Shown piece by piece: positions 19,511 to 27,886 of a DNA stretch of 64,000 nucleotides (within the stretch, counting starts at the first letter, position 1; the number at the start of each line of letters is the position of its first letter). Under the pieces are notes generated by a model that did not search any database, was not told the origin of the DNA, and worked only from the letters and a program-made list of their open reading frames with translations. Made by a program: the position numbers and the translations under genes. Source of the DNA: Caulobacteraceae bacterium PMMR1. Lineage in GTDB: Bacteria > Pseudomonadota > Alphaproteobacteria > Caulobacterales > Caulobacteraceae. The stretch is from NCBI GenBank assembly GCA_000733915.1, contig JPOM01000001.1:1798001-1862000 (forward strand). The letters are read 5' to 3'.

Positions 19511-20451
19511 AGAGCGTTTGCGAAGGCTTCGAGATCCTGCGGCGTGTTCAGCGCCAGGGCGTCGACCTCGGGGGCGATGCGTTTGGCCATGCCGGTCAGC
19601 ACCTTGCCTGCGCCCGCCTCGGCGAAGCGGGTCACGCCGCCCTCGCCGGCCAGCCACTGGATCGACTCGCGCCAGCGCACGCGGCCGGTGACCTGCTCGA
19701 CCAGCAGCCGCCGGATGACGTCCGGATCGCTCACAGGACGGGCGGTGACATTGGCGACCACCGGAGCCAGCGGCGCTGCGATCTCCACCGCCGCCAGCGC
19801 CTCGGCCATCTCGTCGGCGGCGGGCTGCATGAGCGGGCAGTGGAAGGGCGCCGAGACGTTCAGCGGGATGGCGCGGGCGCCTAACGCCTTGGCCGCCTCG
19901 ATAGCGCGCTCGACAGCCGCCGCGTCCCCGGAGATGACGACGTTTCCCTGGTTGTTGTCGTTGGCCACGACACAGACGCCCACCTTGGCGCCTTCGGCCG
20001 CCGCCTGCTCGGCCAGGGCCACGTCCACCTTGGGGCCGATGAGGGACGCCATGGCTCCCCGCCCGACCGGCACGGCGCGTTGCATGGCCTGGCCGCGGCG
20101 TTTCAGCAGACGCGCCGCGTCCGCCAGGCTGATCGCCTCCGCGGCCGCCAGGGCCGAGTACTCCCCGAGCGAGTGTCCCGCGACATAGGCCGCGCCCTCC
20201 ACGCCGACGCCGAAGTCCTCGTCCAGGGTGCGGATCACCGCCAGGCTCACCGCCATCAGCGCCGGCTGGGCGTTCTCGGTGAGGGTGAGCTGCTCCTCGG
20301 GGCCCTCGCGCATGAGACGCGACAGCTTCTGCCCCAGCGCCTCGTCCACCTGCTCGAAGACCTGCCGCGCGCAGGCGAAGGTGTCGGCGAGCGCCGCGCC
20401 CATGCCGACGCTCTGGCTGCCCTGGCCGGGGAAGAGGAAAGCGAGGCTCAT
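19507..20451 (-). CDS. fabD: malonyl-CoA:ACP transacylase
   Basis: Loads malonyl groups from CoA to ACP, the entry point of fatty-acid elongation. The 314-residue protein starts MSLAFLFPGQGSQ and has nucleophile Ser94 in GHSLGE, with the ANDNNQGNVVISG segment and the active-site His in SAPFHCPLM. A longer frame from 20514 adds 21 residues with no family match. It heads the fabD-fabG-acpP-fabF run. Confidence 0.95.
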   Translation of the reverse strand: MSLAFLFPGQGSQSVGMGAALADTFACARQVFEQVDEALGQKLSRLMREGPEEQLTLTENAQPALMAVSLAVIRTLDEDFGVGVEGAAYVAGHSLGEYSALAAAEAISLADAARLLKRRGQAMQRAVPVGRGAMASLIGPKVDVALAEQAAAEGAKVGVCVVANDNNQGNVVISGDAAAVERAIEAAKALGARAIPLNVSAPFHCPLMQPAADEMAEALAAVEIAAPLAPVVANVTARPVSDPDVIRRLLVEQVTGRVRWRESIQWLAGEGGVTRFAEAGAGKVLTGMAKRIAPEVDALALNTPQDLEAFANAL

Positions 20452-20546
20452 GGTCCGCGGTCGACGCTCCGGAATCGCGGCGCGAGCGTTAGGCGAAAGC
20501 TCCGCACCCGGCAAGCCGGAGCCCCGACCTGCCCAAAATCGAACGC

Positions 20547-21683
20547 TCAGGCGGCCGCGCGGCGCTCCACGAAGCGGCGGACTGCGGCGACGACCAGGTC
20601 CTGGCGGGCCTCGTCCAGGTCGGCGTGCATGGGCAGGCTGACCACCCGGCCGGCCTTGGCGTCGGTCACCGGCAGGCCGTTCCCGCCCACGGGATAGCGC
20701 CGGTAGGCGCTCTGACGATGGATCGGCTTGGGGTAGTAGGCCGCCGTGGGAATGCCGTCCTCGCGCAGGGACGCCATGAGGCCGTCGCGATCGTCCGCCT
20801 CCACCGTGTACTGCGCCCAGGTGGACACGCCGCCCGCGATCACCGCAGGCGTGCGAACATAGCCGGCCAGGAGCTCGCCATATCGGGCGGCGACGGCGTT
20901 GCGGCGCTCGATCTCGTCCGGGAAGGCCTTCAGCTTCTCGATCAGGATCGCGGCCTGGATCGTGTCCAGCCGGCTGTTCATGCCGATCCGGACGTTGTCG
21001 TACTTGTCGCCCCCCGCCCCATGGTTACGCAGGCTGAGCAGGACCGCGTGCAGCTCGCTGTCGTCGGTCAGGACCGCCCCGCCGTCGCCGTAGGCGCCGA
21101 GCGGCTTGGCCGGGAAGAAGCTGGTGGTGGCGACGTCCGCCCAGCTCAGCGGATGGCGGCCGTGCAGGGTGCAGCCAAAGCCCTGGGCGCTGTCGGCGAT
21201 CAGCTTCAGCCCCTCGCGCCGCGCGATCTCGGCGATCTTCGGATAGTCCGCGGGCTGGCCGAACAGGTCGACGGCGATGATCACCCGGGGCGTCAGCTCG
21301 CCCTTGGCCTTCACCTCGGCGATGGCGCGCTCCAGGTGCGCCGGATCGAGGTTGTATGTCTCCTCCAGCACGTCCACGAAGACCGGCGCGGCGCCGAGCC
21401 AGGGCACGACCTCCGCCGTCGCAGCGAAGGAGAAGCTCGGGCAAAAGACGGCGTCGCCGGGCCCGATCCCCCAGGCCATTAGCGGCAGGACGATCGCCTC
21501 CGTGCCGTTGGCGCAGGAGAGCACGTGCCGGGCCTCGCCGAAGGCGGCGAGGTCGGCTTCCAGCCGGCTCACTTCCGGCCCCAGGATGAACTGTCCGTGC
21601 TCCAGCACCCGCGCGATGGCGCGGTCGATGTCGGACTTCAGTCGCGCGCGCTGGGACTGCAAGTCGATGAAGGGCATCAGCAT
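20547..21683 (-). CDS. DegT/DnrJ/EryC1 (WbpE-like) sugar aminotransferase
   Basis: PLP-dependent aminotransferase of 378 residues acting on a nucleotide-linked keto-sugar, probably for LPS or capsule precursors. Lys193 in FFPAKPLG is the PLP Schiff-base lysine; DSAQ (164-167) and the N-terminal PFIDLQSQRARL with GPEVSRLE are typical of the WbpE/UDP-3-keto-sugar aminotransferase branch. It could start at 21683 or two codons later. No other sugar-pathway gene is adjacent. Confidence 0.9.
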   Translation of the reverse strand: MLMPFIDLQSQRARLKSDIDRAIARVLEHGQFILGPEVSRLEADLAAFGEARHVLSCANGTEAIVLPLMAWGIGPGDAVFCPSFSFAATAEVVPWLGAAPVFVDVLEETYNLDPAHLERAIAEVKAKGELTPRVIIAVDLFGQPADYPKIAEIARREGLKLIADSAQGFGCTLHGRHPLSWADVATTSFFPAKPLGAYGDGGAVLTDDSELHAVLLSLRNHGAGGDKYDNVRIGMNSRLDTIQAAILIEKLKAFPDEIERRNAVAARYGELLAGYVRTPAVIAGGVSTWAQYTVEADDRDGLMASLREDGIPTAAYYPKPIHRQSAYRRYPVGGNGLPVTDAKAGRVVSLPMHADLDEARQDLVVAAVRRFVERRAAA

Positions 21684-21743
21684 GGCCGCGCCCTTTAGAG
21701 GGATGCGGTCGCAGGCGAAACCTGCTCCGAAGTCACATCGGGG

Positions 21744-22478
21744 TCACATCGTGTGTCGGATTGCGTCGAACCAGGCCTGCAGCATCGCGGCGTCCCGGCG
21801 CAGGCGCGCGGTGCGCTCGGCGGCCTCGTGGTCCACGCCCCACTGCTCCTCCTGGAAGCGCTCGTCCAGACGCGAAGCCTCGAAGGCGTCCACCGCGCCG
21901 AGCGCGCCCCTCTGCACCGCGAACGCCAGCACGATGGAGCCGTAGAGCGGGCCGGAGAACCCCAGCCCCATCAGGGCGAAATCGTCGAGCGCTCCCGCGA
22001 GCGCCTCCACGCGGAGGAGGCTTTCCGCCGGCTGGGGCTGGTGCACCACGCCCGAGGCCCGCACGAGCCGCACGCCAAGCTCGCGCGCCGCCCAATCGAG
22101 CCACGGCCCCCAAACGGCCTCCTGGCGCGCGACCAGCTCGCGAGGGCCCTCGGCGAAGTAGCAGAGCGCGTCGGCCTCGGCCAGGCGGGCGGCCTCGCGC
22201 ACCAGGCCCGGGCGGGCGTCCTCGCCGCGGTCGATGACGGTGCAGGCCAGGCGCGTCGCCGCCATGCCGGCGATGTCGAGGCGCTCGCCCTGAGCGGCCC
22301 ACTCCTGCGCGACCAGCTCGGCCAGGGCCGCCGTCGGCAGGGTCAGGGAGCGCTTCAGGGGCGTGCGCGCCGCGCGGCTGTCCAGGCGCACGGTGAAGCC
22401 GCCGCCCTCTTCGGTCACGCTGACGGATTTGTAGAACCGGCGCGGGCGTTCGTCGGCCGTCGGCGCGCTGAGGGTCAT
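21744..22478 (-). CDS. ATP12 family F1-ATPase assembly chaperone
   Basis: Homologue of mitochondrial Atp12, which binds the F1 alpha subunit during ATP synthase assembly; common in alphaproteobacteria. The 244-residue product has the family N-terminus RRFYKSVSVTEEGGGFTVRLDSR and the LAEADALCYFAEGPRELVARQEAVW motif. A huge open frame extends upstream to 24101 but that part is antisense to the DUF1800 gene and is not protein-like, so the ATG at 22478 is the start. Confidence 0.92.
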   Translation of the reverse strand: MTLSAPTADERPRRFYKSVSVTEEGGGFTVRLDSRAARTPLKRSLTLPTAALAELVAQEWAAQGERLDIAGMAATRLACTVIDRGEDARPGLVREAARLAEADALCYFAEGPRELVARQEAVWGPWLDWAARELGVRLVRASGVVHQPQPAESLLRVEALAGALDDFALMGLGFSGPLYGSIVLAFAVQRGALGAVDAFEASRLDERFQEEQWGVDHEAAERTARLRRDAAMLQAWFDAIRHTM

Positions 22479-22565
22479 GGGACGGGCGATCCTGGTCCGC
22501 TCACGACGGAAACGCAGCGAGCCGACGTTAGGTAGCGCGGAGGGGGCCGTTGTCGAGGAGCAGTC

Positions 22566-24110
22566 ATGGCGGGTTCGCAAGACCGCGCGCTGGAGGCGGC
22601 TATCGCGGCCACGCGGTTCGGCCTGGGCGCGCGCCCGGGCGAGATCGCGGAGGCGGGCGCCGATCCCCGCGGCTGGCTGAAGGCGCAGATCCGCCGCGGG
22701 GGCGGCGACGATCCGGCCCCGGCGCTCCAGGGCGCCGAGGCCCTGCAGATGCCGAACGCCGCGCCCAAGCCGGCTGCGGCCGCGCCAGGCGGGGTGGCGA
22801 TGGCGGAAGGGCGGATGGCGGAAGGGGCGGCGATGGACGCTGCGCCCGCCGCGTCGCCGCAGCCTGCGCCCGCTCCCTACGCCATCCCCGAGGGGCTGGC
22901 CTCCATGCGCCAGGCCGAGCAGACCTTCCTCGACTATCAGGCCGCGACCAAGGCCGCGAAAGACGACCCCGAGGCCCGCCGCCTCGCCGCCGCGCCTCTG
23001 CTGATCGAGATCGGCCACGACGTGCTCGCGCGGGTGCGCCTGGCGTGCCTCACTCCCGCCTCGTTCCGCGAGCGCTGGACCCTGTTCTGGTGCAATCATT
23101 TCACGGTCGCAGCGAAGGCGCTCTACGTGGCCGTCGCGGTCGGGCCTTTCGAGCGCGAGGCGATCCGGCCGCACGTCTTCGGCCGCTTCGAGGACCTGCT
23201 GGTCGCCTCCACCCGCCATCCCGGCATGCTGCTTTACCTGGATCAGGCGCAGTCGGTGGGGCCGAACAGCCCGGCGGGGCGACGCAATCCCAAGGCGGGG
23301 CTGAACGAGAACCTCGGCCGGGAGATCCTGGAGTTGCATACGGTGGGGGCCGACGCCGGCTACACCCAGGCGGACGTGACCGAGTTCGCCCGGGCGCTCA
23401 CCGGCTGGTCGGTCGGACGGGGCGCCGTGCCGATCGAGCGGCAGGGCGAGTTCATGTTCCGCCCTCAGGTCCACGAGCCCGGCGCGCGGACCATCCTGGG
23501 CCGCACCTACGCCGACTCCGGCGAGGGCCAGGCCCGGGCGGTGCTGGCCGACCTCGCCAACGATCCGCGAACGGCGCGGCGGCTGGCGCGCAAGATCGCG
23601 GCGCACTTCATCGCCGACGAGCCGCCGCCCTCCGCCGTCGCGCGGCTCGAGCGGGCCTGGACGAGCAGCCGCGGGGACCTGGCGACCGTCGCCGCCGCCC
23701 TGATCGACTGCCCCGAGGCCTGGTCGCCCGCGGGACTGAAGTTCAAGACCCCCTACGAGTTCCTGGTCTCCGGCTATCGCGCCGCGGGAGCGGCGCCGCG
23801 GGAAGCGCAGAAGGAAGTCACCGGCCCGCTGAACACCCTTGGCCAGAAGGTGTTCGGGGCGCCGCAGCCGAACGGCTGGTCCGACCTCGCCGCCGACTGG
23901 GCGGCGCCGGACGCCATCGTGAAGCGCCTCACCTGGGCGCAGGCCTTCGCCAACGTCTACACGCCCCAGGGCCTGCAGCCGGTGGACGTCGCCGTTCAGG
24001 CGCTGGGCGAGCGGCTCTCCACCCCCGTCCGCACGGCCATCGCCCGCGCCGAAACCCGCCAGGAGGCCTTCGCCCTCCTGCTCATGTCGCCGGAGTTCCA
24101 ACGCCGATGA
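22566..24110 (+). CDS. DUF1800 family protein
   Basis: A 514-residue protein of the DUF1800 family, whose biochemical role is not established. Family features are AIAATRFGLGARPGEI at the N-terminus, FWCNHFTVAAKA, and the NENLGREILELHTVGADAGYTQADVTEFARALTGW core. It is translationally coupled by an ATGA overlap to the DUF1501 gene; the two families occur as a pair in many bacteria, which suggests that they act together, probably in the envelope. No clear signal peptide is seen. Confidence 0.9.
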   Translation: MAGSQDRALEAAIAATRFGLGARPGEIAEAGADPRGWLKAQIRRGGGDDPAPALQGAEALQMPNAAPKPAAAAPGGVAMAEGRMAEGAAMDAAPAASPQPAPAPYAIPEGLASMRQAEQTFLDYQAATKAAKDDPEARRLAAAPLLIEIGHDVLARVRLACLTPASFRERWTLFWCNHFTVAAKALYVAVAVGPFEREAIRPHVFGRFEDLLVASTRHPGMLLYLDQAQSVGPNSPAGRRNPKAGLNENLGREILELHTVGADAGYTQADVTEFARALTGWSVGRGAVPIERQGEFMFRPQVHEPGARTILGRTYADSGEGQARAVLADLANDPRTARRLARKIAAHFIADEPPPSAVARLERAWTSSRGDLATVAAALIDCPEAWSPAGLKFKTPYEFLVSGYRAAGAAPREAQKEVTGPLNTLGQKVFGAPQPNGWSDLAADWAAPDAIVKRLTWAQAFANVYTPQGLQPVDVAVQALGERLSTPVRTAIARAETRQEAFALLLMSPEFQRR

Positions 24111-25294
24111 GCGAACGCACCGCCCTCACCCGCCGCTCGGCCCTGCTGTCCGGAGCCGGGCTCGGCTTCACCCTCCTCGCCAGCCGGTCCGGTGCGGAGC
24201 AGGCCGCCTTCGGCGACCGCAAGCTGGTCGTGCTCGTCCTGCGCGGCGCCATGGACGGGCTGAGCTTCATGCCGCCGCTGGCCGATCCGGACTATCCGGC
24301 GCTGCGGGGCGAGATCGCGATTGCGCCGAACCAGGCCCTGAAGCTCGACGGCCAGTTCGGCCTTCACCCCAAGCTGACCAAGGTGCACGAGCTCGCCGGC
24401 ATGGGCCAGGCGCGCTTCGCCCCTGCCGCCGCGATTCCGCAGCGCATCCGCTCTCACTTCGAGGCGCAGGATCTGCTGGAGACGGGCGGGGCGCAGCTCT
24501 ACGCCGCTAGCACCGGCTGGCTGAACCGGGCGCTGCAGGTCGCCCAACGCCGCCAGGCGATCAGGGCGCTGTCGGTCGGGGGCGAGACGCCGCTGATCCT
24601 GCGCGGGCCGGTGCAACCGGACAGCTGGTCGCCGGGCGGCAAGCTGAACGCCAACTCGGGCCGGGTCGCGACCACGCTGCAGGACCTCTACGCCAAGGAC
24701 CCCCTGCTGGGGCCGGCCCTCGCCTCGGGGCTGAAGACCGAAGCCATGGCGGACGCGCTGAACGGCGGCGCGCCGCTGAGGGGCAATGACGTCAAGGCCT
24801 TCGCGGCGACCGCGGCCAAGTTCCTGGTTGCGCCCGGCGGTCCCTCCATCGCCGTGCTGTCGCTCGACGGCTTCGACACCCACGCCCGCCAGGGCGCGGC
24901 GAACGGCCTGCTCGCCTCGCGGCTGCAGATCTTGGACGACGTGGTGGACGGCCTGCGCCAGGGCCTCGGCCCGGCCTGGTCCAAGGCCGTCGTGGTCGCC
25001 GCCACCGAGTTCGGCCGCACCGCGCGCATCAACGGGACCGGCGGCACCGACCACGGCACCGCCTCCACCGTCCTGGTCGCCGGCGGCGCGCTGAAGGCCG
25101 GCGCGATCCTGGGCGACTGGCCGACGCTGCAGCAGGCCAAGCTGTTCGAAAACCGGGATCTCGCGCCGACGCTGGACGTGCGCTCGGTGTTCAAGACGGT
25201 GCTGGCCGAGCACATGGGCCTGCCCCGGCGGGACCTTGACCTCGCCGTCTTTCCCAACAGCGAGGGCGCGCCCTATCTCGCCGGGCTGGTCTGA
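24107..25294 (+). CDS. DUF1501 family protein, probable Tat substrate
   Basis: A 395-residue member of DUF1501, related to the alkaline phosphatase/sulfatase superfamily but without a known reaction. The N-terminus ALTRRSALLSGAGLGFTLLAS has a twin-arginine followed by a hydrophobic segment, suggesting Tat export. Core motifs are LVVLVLRGAMDGLS, SLDGFDTHARQG and VAATEFGRTARINGTGGTDHGTA, where the Asp/His residues may bind metal. Overlaps the DUF1800 stop. Confidence 0.9.
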   Translation: MSERTALTRRSALLSGAGLGFTLLASRSGAEQAAFGDRKLVVLVLRGAMDGLSFMPPLADPDYPALRGEIAIAPNQALKLDGQFGLHPKLTKVHELAGMGQARFAPAAAIPQRIRSHFEAQDLLETGGAQLYAASTGWLNRALQVAQRRQAIRALSVGGETPLILRGPVQPDSWSPGGKLNANSGRVATTLQDLYAKDPLLGPALASGLKTEAMADALNGGAPLRGNDVKAFAATAAKFLVAPGGPSIAVLSLDGFDTHARQGAANGLLASRLQILDDVVDGLRQGLGPAWSKAVVVAATEFGRTARINGTGGTDHGTASTVLVAGGALKAGAILGDWPTLQQAKLFENRDLAPTLDVRSVFKTVLAEHMGLPRRDLDLAVFPNSEGAPYLAGLV

Positions 25295-25330
25295 GCGCCG
25301 CCCGGCCGGAGTGCGGCCGCGGCCGGCGCG

Positions 25331-25822
25331 CTAGCCGCAGGTGACGGAGGTCACGATCCCGGTCGTGGCGTCGAAGAGGATGGTTTGGCGGTCGGTGCGC
25401 GTCGTCCCGTCCAGGGGGCAGGCTGTGCAGATCACCCGCCGGCGCGACAGATCGGGCGTGACAGGGATTTCGGTCTTCGGCTTTCCGACCAAGTCCTGCA
25501 GCACCGAGGCGCCGCAGGTGTCCCCGGGCTTCAGCACCTTCTTCTGGGCCTCATAGCTGTCCGCGGCCCCCGGAGGGCTATAGCCGGGCAGGTAGCCGGT
25601 CGGCGCAGGCCTGGCGGTGACGCCCGCATCGACGGCCGGAGGCGCAGCAGGGGGCGCGGCGGGGGAAGCGGTAGGGGTCTTGAGCTGACTCCGCGGCGCC
25701 TCGGCGGCGGGCAGAGGGGCCGGAGCCGGAGCGGGCGTCGCGACGGGTTCGCTGGCGCAGGCGCCGAGCAGCAGGAGCGCGCCGCCCATCGCGGCCGCCC
25801 GCCTCACGCCTGCTTGGCCCAT
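25331..25822 (-). CDS. lipoprotein with peptidase-inhibitor I78-like domain
   Basis: A 163-residue exported lipoprotein: an RR-containing n-region and GGALLLLGAC give a lipobox, then a long Pro/Ala linker (about residues 28-95), then a C-terminal domain with the I78 pattern (DTCGASVLQDLVGKP ... RRRVICTACPLDGTTR ... LFDATTGIVTSVTCG). I78 proteins are small serine-protease inhibitors such as Aspergillus elastase inhibitor; whether this one inhibits a protease is unknown. The start at 25822 overlaps holC by 19 bases; an internal ATG at 25789 would still leave a signal peptide. Confidence 0.7.
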   Translation of the reverse strand: MGQAGVRRAAAMGGALLLLGACASEPVATPAPAPAPLPAAEAPRSQLKTPTASPAAPPAAPPAVDAGVTARPAPTGYLPGYSPPGAADSYEAQKKVLKPGDTCGASVLQDLVGKPKTEIPVTPDLSRRRVICTACPLDGTTRTDRQTILFDATTGIVTSVTCG

Positions 25823-26250
25823 CCGCGCTCGGTCTGTCGCCAGTAGGTCGCCGCCAGGCCCTGCGCCTTGACCTCGCGCCAGCGTCGGCGCGCGGCGGTC
25901 AGCGCCGCCTCGTCCCGGCCATCGAAGAGAAGCACGCATCGCTCAAATCCCTGCAATTCGCCCGGCTCGGCCCCGTCTACCAGAAACAGCGCATCGGCGC
26001 CGTTCGGGTTGTCCTGGCCGATGGCGAGCAGGACCGGCTGGCGCGCCGCCTCGGGCTCGTCCGCCCGCCCGTGCGGCAGGAAGCTGTCGTCGCGGTAGCG
26101 CCAGAGCCAGTCGTCCAGGTGCTCCAGCCGGTCCGGGTCGGGAGTGCGCACCAGCGCCCTCCAGCCGCGCTGCAGCGTGCGCTCCAGGAGCTCGGGCAGC
26201 ACCTCGTCCAGGCCCGACCGCTCCAGGTGGTAGAACCAGACCTCGGTCAT
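25804..26250 (-). CDS. holC: DNA polymerase III chi subunit
   Basis: Links the clamp loader to SSB in the replisome. The 148-residue protein fits the HolC family by its start (TEVWFYHLER), the LERTLQRGWRALVRTPDPDRLEHLDDWLW segment, and FLPHGRADEPEAARQPVLL. Sits 13 bases downstream of pepA, the usual pepA-holC pairing in proteobacteria. Confidence 0.93.
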   Translation of the reverse strand: MTEVWFYHLERSGLDEVLPELLERTLQRGWRALVRTPDPDRLEHLDDWLWRYRDDSFLPHGRADEPEAARQPVLLAIGQDNPNGADALFLVDGAEPGELQGFERCVLLFDGRDEAALTAARRRWREVKAQGLAATYWRQTERGWAKQA

Positions 26251-26263
26251 GAGCTCGACCGGC

Positions 26264-27742
26264 TCACCCCTCGTAGCCTTGGCAGAGGCGGTTCAGGAGC
26301 CGCACGCCAAAGCCGGTGGCGCCTTGCGGCACAGTGGGCCAGCCAGAGTCCTTGCGCCAGGCGACGGCGGCGATGTCGAGGTGCGCCCAAGGCAGGCCGT
26401 TGACGAACTTCTGCAGGAAGAGCGCCGCAGTGATCGAGCCCGCCGGCCGTCCGCCGATGTTCTTCATGTCCGCGATCGGGCTTTCGATCTGCTTTTCGTA
26501 GGCCGCCGGCAGCGGCAGGCGCCAGAGCTTCTCGCCCTCAACGGTCCCCGCCTGGGTCAGCGCCTCGGCGAGGCCGTCGTCGTTGGCGAACAGCCCCGCA
26601 TAGTCGTGCCCCAGCGAGATGATGATCGCCCCGGTCAGGGTGGCGAGGTCGACCATGAAGCGCGGCTTGAACCGCTCCTGGCAGTACCAGAGCGCGTCGG
26701 CCAGCACGAGGCGGCCCTCCGCGTCCGTGTTGATCACCTCGATGGTCTGGCCCGAGAGGCTCTTGACCACGTCGCCCGGGCGCTGGGCCGCCCCGTCCGG
26801 CATGTTCTCGACCAGGCCCAGCAGGCCGACCGCGTTCACCTTGGCCTTGCGCAGCGCCAGGGTCTTCATGAGGCCTGCGACCGCGCCTGCGCCGCCCATG
26901 TCCCACTTCATATCCTCCATGCCCTCCGCGGGCTTGATGGAGATGCCGCCGGTGTCGAAGCAGACGCCCTTGCCCACGAAGGCGAGCGGCTGGGCGTCGC
27001 CGCCGCCCCGCCACTGGGCCACCACCAGGCGGCTGTCGCGCACGCTGCCCTGCCCCACCCCCAGGAGGGCGCCCATGCCCAGGCGCGCCATCTCAGCCTC
27101 GTCCAGCACCTCGACCTCGAGGCCGATGTCGGTCAGGGCCTGGACGCGGCGGGCGAATTCGTCGGGATAGAGAACGTTGGCGGGCTCGGAGGCGAGGTCG
27201 CGCGCGAATTCGACGCCCTCGGCCAGGGCGGCGAGGGGCGCATAGGCGGTCTCCGCGGCGCCGGCGTCCTCGGCCGCCACCACGACCCGCTTCAGCGTCG
27301 GCTTCTGCTCCGGCTTCTCTGTGGTGCGGTAGCGGTCGAAGCGATAGGCGGCCAGCCGGGCGCCCATCGCCGCCCGGGCGGCGAACTCCGCGCTGCGGGC
27401 GGGCAGCAGGATCGCCAGGGTCTCCGCGCCGCTCGACTTGGCGGCGGCGTAGGCGTGGGCCGCGGCGGCCTCTACGCCGGCGGCGTCCAGCGCCTCGCGC
27501 TTGCCCGCACCCACCATGACCACGAGCGGCCCGGCGATCCCCTCCACGCCCCAGACCGACAGCGTCTTGCCCGACGCGCCCGTGAAGCGACCCGCGTTCA
27601 GGGAGCGCCCCAGCGCGCCGCCCGTGCGCCGATCGACCGCGTCCGCCACGCTCGAGGGCGCGTCCTCGAACACCAGCACGGCCAGGGCGGCCTGCCCGTC
27701 TTCAAAGAGGGCGGTCTCGTCGGCGACGAAGGCGATCTGCAT
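26264..27742 (-). CDS. pepA: leucyl aminopeptidase
   Basis: Dimetal cytosolic aminopeptidase (M17) of 492 residues releasing N-terminal amino acids. The C-terminal catalytic domain carries FVGKGVCFDTGGISIKP, the metal-binding MKWDMGGAGAV segment and the diagnostic NTDAEGRLVLADAL. The start at 27742 (MQIAFVADE) is chosen because the longer in-frame extension to 28372 is antisense to lptF and not protein-like. Divergent from lptF. Confidence 0.95.
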   Translation of the reverse strand: MQIAFVADETALFEDGQAALAVLVFEDAPSSVADAVDRRTGGALGRSLNAGRFTGASGKTLSVWGVEGIAGPLVVMVGAGKREALDAAGVEAAAAHAYAAAKSSGAETLAILLPARSAEFAARAAMGARLAAYRFDRYRTTEKPEQKPTLKRVVVAAEDAGAAETAYAPLAALAEGVEFARDLASEPANVLYPDEFARRVQALTDIGLEVEVLDEAEMARLGMGALLGVGQGSVRDSRLVVAQWRGGGDAQPLAFVGKGVCFDTGGISIKPAEGMEDMKWDMGGAGAVAGLMKTLALRKAKVNAVGLLGLVENMPDGAAQRPGDVVKSLSGQTIEVINTDAEGRLVLADALWYCQERFKPRFMVDLATLTGAIIISLGHDYAGLFANDDGLAEALTQAGTVEGEKLWRLPLPAAYEKQIESPIADMKNIGGRPAGSITAALFLQKFVNGLPWAHLDIAAVAWRKDSGWPTVPQGATGFGVRLLNRLCQGYEG

Positions 27743-27886
27743 CGGGGGCTCCAAGGCGGGGGTGTCGGGGCGAGGGTGAAGCGCACGCGCGCGGTTCAGG
27801 CAACCTCCGACATTGTGAGCGGGTGCGCTTGCGGCTAGACCTGCCGGTGCGGTCCGCGTCCCGATCGGCCGAGCCCCCGCCCCCCC

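Noticed and set aside
22479-24101. N-terminal extension of the ATP12 frame, antisense to DUF1800
   Set aside because: The sequence is low-complexity antisense reading; ATP12 homology starts at 22478.
22550-25294. Single 914-codon frame joining the DUF1800 and DUF1501 region
   Set aside because: Only its last 395 codons are the DUF1501 gene; the earlier part is a shadow of DUF1800, which is complete in another frame and overlaps by ATGA.
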